Of a DNA stretch of 17,136 bases, positions 8,955 to 17,136 are shown in pieces. Made by a program: the position numbers and the translations under genes. The notes beneath the pieces are model-generated. The model did no database searches. It was not told the DNA's origin and was given only the letters and a program-made list of their open reading frames with translations. Origin of the DNA: Conidiobolus incongruus B7586 (lineage: Eukaryota > Entomophthoromycota > Entomophthoromycetes > Entomophthorales > Conidiobolaceae); contig JNEM01015788.1 of assembly GCA_000697335.1 (NCBI GenBank), forward strand, positions 1 to 17,136. The letters are read 5' to 3'. Position 1 is the stretch's first letter. Each line of letters starts with the position of its first letter.

Positions 8955-10574
8955 ATTTTAATTCCAAAAAAGTCAAATATTATATATGAGATTGATTTTC
9001 TTGCACATATTTTCAATCTCAATATAAATAATACATTAGGAAGCGGTGGTAAAATTGGCAACCAGTTTATGGCTATAGCGACTATAATTTTAAATATTAC
9101 TAATGATAGTTATAGGCTTCTTCAATGGTTTAACCTTGAATCCGTTGAGCCCCAAATGGATTGTGCTCTTGAATAAAGGAGGTTTTTATTAGAGCTAAGC
9201 ACGAATAAAAGCTATATTTTTGCAGAATATACTTACCCGTAACTTGCGGGATCCACCCAAGGACACTGCTCCAGAGTTAAGGGTTTTTGTTTGTATTGGG
9301 AGTTATTAGGCACAAATAATAACAGTATACTCAAGGGTGGGGATTGCGAATGGTATTATGGAGCATGGAATGGAGTTAGCAGTTTAAGGACTTACTAAGA
9401 TCCTGGATTGTGTTCTTGTTGAAATTGGTTTATACACACTGTACCTCAACTTTATATTACATGGGATTACACTCAAGCTGGTCGACCAAATTACCTCGGA
9501 AGTATTTTGGGGAATTTTTAATAATTGTCTATGGGCTTATGAAGGTATGATAATGATGTTATATGCGACCGAGCATAAGGGAATATTCTTTTATTTATTT
9601 TAGAATATTGTCAATTCGGGTCCTGCTATGAGTGATTTTTCACACTTTGGTTATGCTTACAACAATACGGATATAATCTCAATAAGTATTGATGCCTACA
9701 TCGCCATTATAGCGGTGAGGTTAACTGGAAGCTTAATCAGCTTTTTCCTGATACCCATGGATAAATTGTGCAAATTGGATGGTTCCATATATCCTCAAAA
9801 AAGGCCTGATATATCAAGCGATATATTCAAATCTTTAAGACTCTCTTCTACTAATGAATGCTTGTATTGCTCTCAATGTTCTTATCTTCTAATTGGCTCA
9901 GTACTCATCAATTCGGCGCTGCCAATGTGGCCATGATTAACCATCGTACTCATTTTTTAATTCCTCTATTTCCTGAATAGCTGACATTGTTGAAGCTACA
10001 TTATTTGGTATGTTGTTAGACTCACAAAGATGAAATCTTCATACTCATACTAGTTACGTTATCATCCTAATTGGTATTCTATTCACAGTCACTTGAATAG
10101 GTGGTTATTTCTTCCAGAAATCATGTGAACGTTACTATGATTTACAGACTCCTGTTTTCAAAAAAACTAATCCTTACAAATATATTAGGATGGGTGATGC
10201 TGATTTCAGTCCAGGTATCGATTAGTTTCAATCCTATATGTATATTAAACTATTCACCTTATTTTCTTTTACTGTTTTGCGGATGCAAAAATTGAAATCC
10301 TTGCATATTGATTCCTAGGAGCAGTCTTCAACGATCTGAAATACTTAGTCATCTACAATGGTTCTTATAAAAGTATCCAATCCTCCAGTAACTTCCTCGC
10401 CTCACGTATATTTCAAGCTTCATCCTCTTACATTGCTCGGTTGATTATCCGCTGGGTTCTCACCGAAATTTTGGTAATTCTAGCCTTCTTTGTTGTTCGC
10501 AGTATAACTGAAACAATATGACGGATGCCGATTTTGAAGTCCAAAGGTTCGAGAAGGCAGATATTCAAGCTTAA
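8955..10574 (+). pseudogene. Decayed gene for an unrecognised multi-pass membrane protein (receptor-like layout)
   Basis: I do not recognise the family. Protein-like sequence with few stops runs for 1.6 kb in changing frames, unlike the surrounding DNA. One frame (8955-9522) has only about four stops in 190 codons and reads IIYEIDFLAHIFNLNINNTL, LQWFNLESVEPQMDCALE, GGDCEWYYGAWNGVSS and VPQLYITWDYTQAGRPNYLG, a Trp/Cys/Tyr-containing, extracellular-looking region. A second frame (9094-9936) has five stops in 281 codons and includes NNCLWAYEGMIMM and LISFFLIPMDKLCKLDG. From about 9680 hydrophobic segments recur in several frames (AYIAIIAV, VIILIGILFTVT, LTEILVILAFFVVRSI), about six in all. A likely C-terminus TDADFEVQRFEKADIQA ends at TAA 10572-10574. 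Some breaks could be short introns (GTATGA...TTTTAG, 9545-9603), but this removal does not restore a long frame. Extracellular domain plus membrane bundle would fit a 7TM receptor; a resemblance to family C GPCRs (AYEG, IPxxxKL) is weak. Confidence 0.45.
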
Positions 10575-11741
10575 TTATAATGTTTTTAACCAAAGTACTT
10601 GAAGATATGATAGTTTATGAATTATAAATTCAAAGTATTGAGATTATTGGATTTGCAGATTTCATTTCATTCTAATATTATACCCGAAAGCTTTATCAAT
10701 TTAAATACTATCAAATTTTACTAAAAATTTGAAATGAATCTAGTGCTAAACAATATAAATTTTATCAATATTAATTTATAAAAATCATATTAGTTAACTA
10801 ACTCATTTTGTCAATTATATAAATATTATATCGAATTTAGAATAATTTTAGATGTTAAATATATCAAATCAATGAAGAGTGTTATAGAGTATTAAATTCA
10901 AATTAATATTTTTATAATGATATTCATCTCTCGTAATATAATAATTATTGGATTAGATTATATTTATTAACAATAATATATCGAATAGCATAAGTGTACA
11001 AACTCTTTTATACTGGATGTATTGAAAATATTAATTAATCAGATAAAATTTATTTTTTTACTATACTAAGAATTTTATACGAAAATATTATTATTATTTT
11101 TATATTAATATTCAATTAATTTTAAAAATTGTAATGATTTGAAAAAATAGATATTATTATGAATTCATAAATTTTCATTGAATCATTTACCAATATATAT
11201 TATATTTTGAATTTTTGAAAATAAGTATCGAACAAATATATTAAAGTTTAACCTAAATCCTAATATTATAATTCAATTTCATAGATAATATTGAAAAACT
11301 AATGATTTTTAATAAATATCTCAATATGAAATTTTAGAGCTTAATTGTCAATAAACAAATTAAAGTATGATGTTGTGAAATAAGTCTTAAAATTCAAAAA
11401 CTGATATTTCAAATTTATGTTATTATTAATATAATCATTTAAAAATTACAATGTAGCATATTTAACAGGATTAAAATTATGAATATAAAAAATTTAAATT
11501 GGATATATATATCATTATCTTGTTTTGTCAAAAGAATTTAAAAATTTTTGTATTTTATAATTAACGAAGATCAACTTAAAAATTTGAATACTTTATATTA
11601 ACCAAAATTTTGATTTTATTATTAAAACTTTATAAATACTTTTTATACCATATTATACCGATCTAACCCAAATTGAAATCAGATACTATTTAGATGAAAA
11701 CTTATAGAAACTTAATAATTGTTGATACAAAATTGAAAAAA
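10575..11741. other. AT-rich intergenic region downstream of the histidine kinase
   Basis: Nearly 1.2 kb of stop-rich, AT-rich DNA between two convergent genes (the + strand pseudogene and the - strand kinase). It should contain the kinase 3' UTR and polyadenylation site, reading down from 11741, but no single site can be chosen in such AT-rich sequence. No gene or RNA seen. Confidence 0.6.
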
Positions 11742-14373
11742 TTATTTGGAAAATTTCGGATCTCGACCACGTAGCCATTTGTCGATCAAATCTTTGAACT
11801 GAGAGAATGTGAAGGGTTTGCCGATAAAATCATCCATTCCAATCTCTTTGTAATACTCCAAATCGCTCGGAAGTGCATTTGCACTGACCCCGATGATGGT
11901 TTGAGATTGATCTTTCATTTTGATCAGTTTGCAGCATTCGTCGCCGTCCATTACTGGCATAAGATGGTCGAGGAGTATGAGGTCGAAGTATTGGATAGGG
12001 TGGTCGTTGTACTTGTCCAGTGCTAGTTCACCATTGTCAACAATGACAAAATCCACGTAAGGGATCTTTTTGAGGTATTTGGTGATAATCTTTTGATTGA
12101 TTTTGTTATCTTCCGCTATCAGTAGTCGATACTTGGGTACTTCTGTAGTGGTTAAGTTAGAAGGCACCTGTGAATCATTGCCATTCGTCGACATTTTGGC
12201 GATTTTACGAGGCTGTTCGTTATAATCTGACAACCTTTCAAATCCATTAGCGCCTTTCAACGTTAATGCTGGCGTGCTGCGGGGCATCGACTCTGGCAAA
12301 TTCTTGGCGAATTTGTTCGGTTCGGAATCAGTTACCACCCCAGATTCGGAATCCGTTTCGCAGATTTGACAGATGTGGGAGTAGTAGATATTTTTGAGGG
12401 GGAAGTTCACCGATTTTGACTCGATTATTTCTTCCTCCGATGTGATTTCTTGGGCCATGGGTAAAGTCACTTTGAACCAGCAATTGGTACCTTGTCCCAT
12501 TTGACTGTTGATGCCGATGCTTCCCTGCATTAAGCCAATTAAAGATTTGCAGATACATAATCCTAAACCACTTCCAACGAATTGTGACCGCGTATTGTCT
12601 GCTTGTGTCCATGGGCTAAACAAATTGGGAATGGTTTCGGGAGGAATACCAATACCAGTATCTTCTACACTCGCTTCAATTTCAATCTGATTATTCGCCT
12701 CATCGATTTGGTAATTACAAGTGATTGTGATTGAACCCTCTTTAGTAAATTTCACAGCATTCGATGTAAGATTCACCAAAATTTGTAACAGACGCCCGGA
12801 ATCGCCAATAATTTTGCGCGGGAAATCAGGTTTATGAATAATCATTTTAATACCCTTATTCTCCACCTGAGTTTTAAACATTGCTTCGATATCGTTAAAT
12901 AAATCGCATAGCGCAAAAGGCTCCGGATTTAGACTCAATTTTTCGGATTCTATCTTTGAAAAGTCTAAAATATCTTGAATGACAATCAACTATACAAAAA
13001 TATAGTTAATGGAAATGAATTGGGGATAGAGAGTAAATCAAAATACCAATAGTTGAGCGGATCGGTTGATATTGAATAGATTTTCTTTTTGTTCGGCATT
13101 CAGTGGAGAATCCATCAATAAAGAAGCTGATCCAATAATACCAAACAACTATATAGAAATTAAGGAATTAATGAATGTGATTTGTAGAGTACATCAACAA
13201 ATTAACAGTGGAAATTGAAAAATTTATGCAAGAAATAAATAAAGTGGACCTACCGGTGTTCTTATTTCGTGGCTCATTACTGATAAGAAATTAGATTTTA
13301 ATTTATTCAATTCGCGTTCGTCTTGCAAATCTTGAATATCTATTAAAACCCAAAATTAACACGTTGCACATCGTAGTACAAAGATCGAAATTACCTGTGC
13401 AGGTTCCGATCCAATTGATGATACTCGTCTTGCTCTGATCCCAAATGGGCCATACATTCACAGCGTATTGGCGATATGGATTATCTTCTTCCCTCTTGAC
13501 TTTGGAGGGGTGGTATCGCATTCGGAGACTAAAATTTTTTAGGGGGACTCCTTTCTTTAGGAATGTAAGCCAAGATCAATACAAATCAATGATTGGAATA
13601 ACTTACTGTGTAAGATTCTTTCCAAGCTTTTAAGTAGAGTCCCAAATCTTGAGGATGACAGCATTCCTAATAAATAGTGAGAAATAAAATTGGTTAAAGT
13701 AGTGAGAATCACCTACTGTCCAATTTTCGTCTCCGAAAACTCCGGTGACCTGTTTATATATGTTATTAACATAACAGGTATTTCCCAAACTATCTGTAGC
13801 GAACAAACAACACGGAATCGCATCCATCAATGCTGTAGCTCTGTGCAGCACCTGATAAATATCTAAAGGAGTAGTCTGGCTAGGGTGGACGCCGAATAGT
13901 ATTCTATTCGTCTGAGAGTAGTAAACGAACTTATCATTATCTTTTTTAACAGCTTTGATATTATTATTATTATTATTATTATTTAAGTTGAATTTTAAAT
14001 TCGGTTCTTGCTCCCAAAACCTATTGTCAATAAAAGATACGCTAAAGTATAGCTCATTAAACCATTTCCAACTCTTCACCTTGACGAATCCCAATTTGAT
14101 ATTTTGATCCAAATGATATTTCACATAGGTAACACTTTCGATATTATTTTCTTTCTCTTCTATTTCGTTAGAGCCTTCTAGCTTAGTAGTAATAAAGTGA
14201 TTTTGAATGAATAAGCTCAAATTTTGGGACAAAATTTGATCTTTGTGGGTATATCCCAACGATCTCGCCAGTCCAACGTTACAATTAATAATCTTTTGAT
14301 ACTTTTCGGAGCATACAAATATTGGACAGTCTATGGAAGAGCATATTATTTCTGTTAACTCATTAATATCCAT
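11742..14373 (-). CDS. Cytosolic PAS-PAS hybrid histidine kinase (HisKA-HATPase_c-REC), six exons
   Basis: This sensor kinase autophosphorylates a His and passes the phosphate to its own receiver Asp, normally onward to an HPt protein. Exons (- strand): 14373-13717, 13666-13607, 13554-13395, 13339-13254, 13148-13047, 12989-11742. They sum to 2,313 nt = 770 aa plus TAA, and every GT-AG junction keeps frame. I chose the first in-frame ATG (14373). Domains: a PAS-like region at about 5-60; an Asn run at 131-138; PAS at about 176-292 (ALMDAIPCCLFATD to NWIGTCTD); a short linker helix; HisKA with SHEIRTP (phosphoacceptor His316, codon 13271-13269); and HATPase with N box Asn432, G1 DTGIGIP (Asp465), F box Phe479 and G2 GSGLGL (494-498). 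A polar linker at about 535-635 leads to REC at about 640-765, with acidic Glu648/Asp649, phosphoacceptor Asp696 (LLDHLMPVMDG), Ser724 and Lys746. All key residues are present. No signal peptide or membrane helix is visible, so it probably senses a cytoplasmic cue through PAS. GC content is higher than in the flanks, especially in exon 6. Confidence 0.93.
13960..13983 (-). repeat. (AAT)8 trinucleotide run coding for poly-Asn
   Basis: Eight AAT codons encode Asn131-138 of the histidine kinase, between the N-terminal PAS-like region and the second PAS domain. Such runs are common in proteins of AT-rich genomes and usually lie in unstructured linkers, as here. The length is likely to vary between strains. 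Confidence 0.85.
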
Positions 14374-16688
14374 ATTTTTCAATTTTATATGATCCCAACT
14401 TGACTGATTAAATTAGTTTTTTTTAAATTTTATTTTTTATCACTATATTGATAATTTTTTATATATTAAATTTTTAAAAAAAAACTATTAGTTAAAACAA
14501 TAATGAGAAATTGAAAAAACGATTAAATATTATTAAGAGATGAAGAGAATTATAACCCTATAAATCATACTATATTAAAATTTTTAAGGCTTAAATCGTT
14601 TTCATTAATATGCATTAATGATCTTGGGGCAGCGAATTTTTAATAGCAATTGATTTTTAGGAGATTAATAAGGGATTGATTGGTAGAAATTGGTATGAGT
14701 AGTTCTCATATTCTATAGATTTGAAAATCACCCAATGAAATATATGTAATGGACACCTGGTTTTAGGAGTGAAACTTTGAATGGTGGGATAGTTGTTACA
14801 TATTACCCAATTTGGAAATAATGAGTCACAGATTCCAAGCGATTTGAGGAAATTTTTTCCAGTTTTTAGGTTGATTTGATTAGCTTTTTTTCTTTTTCTA
14901 AATAGGGTAATGATATGTGATTAAATTTTTAAACCAAAATTACATTATATTTATTTGTTGAGCTAATGTATTTTTTTATTGTAGGATGGTTAAATAAAAT
15001 ACAAATTAATGATTATTTTTTTATAAAATGAACTCTTCATAATTTTTGAGGTCATATTATAGTTGGATGCATATCCTTAACATTTTCTATTTAACTATAT
15101 CAATGCCCACAAATTTGCTTAAATTTCTCATGAATTTATTGAATTTATTAAGAAATTTTGTAAATTCAAAATGATTGGAAAATTATGTCATTGTTGAATT
15201 TTTAATTGGGTATTAACTAAATTTTGGAAAATAATATTTCAATGTTAATTCTTAATAATTGCCAAACTTATTAAAATTTAATATGTGGTATATCACTTAA
15301 ATAGTTATTATGGTAATATCAATGATTCTCATATATGAATAATCTTTGCCACCAAACAAAATAAAACAAAATTGTAATTAAACAAGATGCCGTTTTTGAA
15401 AAAAGCCTCAATTGGCAATGAAACAAATATATTGGAGATATTTTGCCACTAAAGAGATCAAATCAAAATTAAAAGGTTTTAGGATTATTGTGTTTATAAT
15501 CTTTGAAATGTGATTTTTCATCAAAATCAGGACTATTGATCAAAATAATATCGATATTTTAACTAATAGATATAAATTAGTTTTTTTTTTCAAGTAATAT
15601 AAATACATATCATTAGAAATTTTTGAATGTATAATAATTTTATCAATACTCAAATTGAAAGATTCATGCATATTTAATCCAGAATAAATTATTTTCGGAA
15701 ATATTATCCTTTTTGATTAATTTTCAAATATTAATATTCCTATTGCGAATTTCATTCTTTTGATAATTTAAGTATTTGAAGGGAGAAATATGTTTTTTAA
15801 CTAATAAAGCTATTTTTGTTAAAACTAGATTACCGAATAAATGATTTATTCAACATTGAATATTTGTATATTGGGTTATATGGAGAGATTAAAGAACATG
15901 TTAGGATCAAAATAGTGACATTAAGTTGATATTGATTAATCCAACTAAATCACTTAATATGATTCTATATTTCCGATTATTTTATTTGGTTAAATCAATT
16001 AAAAGTCGCGATTAATATATTTCTTAGAATTTAATGCAATATCATAATAGCGGTATAATTCGCACTTATAATTTTTTAATGAATTAGTTTGTCCATTAAC
16101 TTAAATGCATGTTTATTTGTTACAAGTATTAATTTTAATTCAACCTGGGATATAGTAGAATATGCGTCTATAAGTTAATTTTGGAATTTTAGCAATTTTT
16201 AATATTAGTAAACGGTGCAAGAGGACTATATTTTACAGCTTAAAAAATCATTCATTTATTAATTGTTTATATTTATCAATAATAAAATATCAAATCTGAC
16301 CTTATAGTAAATTTAAATTGTTAAGTATATCAAACTTGAAGAACTAAAAGTTCTGATTAATATTAATTTATTTATTCATTCAAATATCATTTATACCTCA
16401 TTATTATAATAAATTAGACTAAAAAAATTTGAATATATCTTACTATGATTCAAAAACAATCGTTGTTCTTGTCATAATCCAGAATTAACAACATATATCT
16501 TTATATTCACACCTAAATTTCCTTTAGAATATGTAAGGCTGCACAATTCTCCTAATACTCTTATAGCACATAAAACACTCTTTTGCACTATTTATCTTAC
16601 CATCACCTTATTCTATTCCCTATCATCTACCACTAATTTGTAATAAACTATCTATATCTTAAACCCTTTTAAAATGATACATAATCTA
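14374..16688. other. Intergenic region upstream of the histidine kinase, no gene recognised
   Basis: This 2.3-kb stretch should include the kinase promoter and 5' UTR just above 14373, where the - strand is T/A-rich with no distinct TATA or initiator that stands out. About 14620-14880 is somewhat richer in G and C than its surroundings but shows no open frame or known motif. About 16480-16680 is C-rich and G-poor on the + strand. No tRNA, rRNA or coding stretch was found. Confidence 0.55.
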
Positions 16689-17136
16689 GAATTAATATTA
16701 CTCTATATTATTAATAATGGAAATTTTTTGCAATTAAAAATAAATAAATATTTTAATATATGATATATAAAAATAAAAAATATAATATAAATTTAATAGT
16801 TACTTTTATTATTAATAATTTTTTCCTATACTTTTAACAAACTTTTAACACTTAAAAAGCAATTCTTTTTATTAAAGACTAAAATTTAATATTTCACAAA
16901 TTAATTAAATTTTTTTGTAGAGATTTTTTTTTCTTGTAAGTTAGTTTTTTAATTGCTTAAAATAATTATAATCACATAAGTTATAAATTAAAGAATATAC
17001 TAGATATAATAGTTTTTCTAGTTTTTTTTAATTATAAAGTTTTTTATAGCTTTAAATTTATATATTTTATAACTATTATATAAAATAATAAAATTTTCAA
17101 ATTATATTAAGAACACTAATTGAAAATATTTTATTA
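16689..17136 (-). mobile_element. Left part of a mariner-like element, cut by the window edge
   Basis: This is the same family as 4130-6784. The left terminal repeat reads AATATTACTCTATATTATT then AATAATGGAAATTTTTTGC (about 16691-16731), and the sequence after it tracks copies 1 and 2 to the window end. On the - strand the transposase C-terminal region reads YLVYSLIYNLCDYNYFKQLK (near 17010-16950), which keeps the third mariner Asp as LCDYN, followed by stops. It is dead by the visible part; the remaining two-thirds lies beyond the window. Confidence 0.8.

Noticed and set aside
9545-9603. A 59-nt intron (GTATGA...TTTTAG) in the membrane protein gene
   Set aside because: The size and borders fit the introns of the kinase gene, but removing it leads to a stop within about ten codons, and the unspliced frame reads on with protein-like sequence.
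12328-12612. Overlapping alternative frames within the last kinase exon, both strands
   Set aside because: They lie inside the HATPase/linker coding region, where the kinase frame is clearly the real one.

Overview
The window looks like nuclear DNA of an AT-rich eukaryote. I infer an early-diverging filamentous fungus: the one intact gene has five short GT-AG introns (50-57 nt plus one of 105 nt) with TTAAC-like branch sites, and it encodes a hybrid histidine kinase; the other recognisable genes are dead. The lineage is not proven. An amoebozoan is the main alternative, and I cannot name the species.

Layout: (1) 1-88 is the right end of a mariner-like DNA transposon. (2) 89-1465 holds no recognisable gene. 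(3) 1466-4129 and 6785-7845 (+ strand) are two halves of one decayed full-length ABCB/P-glycoprotein-type ABC exporter gene, in the order TMD1-NBD1-TMD2 | NBD2. About 1,240 codons survive, which matches a full transporter. (4) Between the halves sit two mariner-like elements of about 1.33 kb each, head to tail and almost touching (4130-5456 and 5459-6784). Their dead transposases lie on the - strand. (5) 8955-10574 (+) is a decayed gene with a Trp/Cys-containing N-terminal half and a C-terminal half rich in hydrophobic segments. It is receptor-like in layout, but the family is not identified. (6) 11742-14373 (-) is an apparently intact six-exon gene for a 770-residue cytosolic PAS-PAS-HisKA-HATPase-REC hybrid histidine kinase. 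(7) 14374-16688 has no recognisable gene. (8) 16689-17136 is the left part of a fourth mariner copy, cut by the window edge.

Only the histidine kinase looks functional. It keeps all phosphotransfer residues and should feed a His-Asp phosphorelay. The rest is a graveyard: a drug/lipid-type exporter and a membrane protein gene, both broken many times, plus old transposons. Damage in the transporter is dominated by C:G to T:A changes (Gln codons to TAA/TAG, Trp codons to TGA), and the mariner copies differ from each other mostly by the same kind of change. This suggests strong AT-biased mutation, perhaps RIP-like. Gln and Trp stops in one gene mimic a reassigned genetic code, but the intact kinase gene speaks against that.
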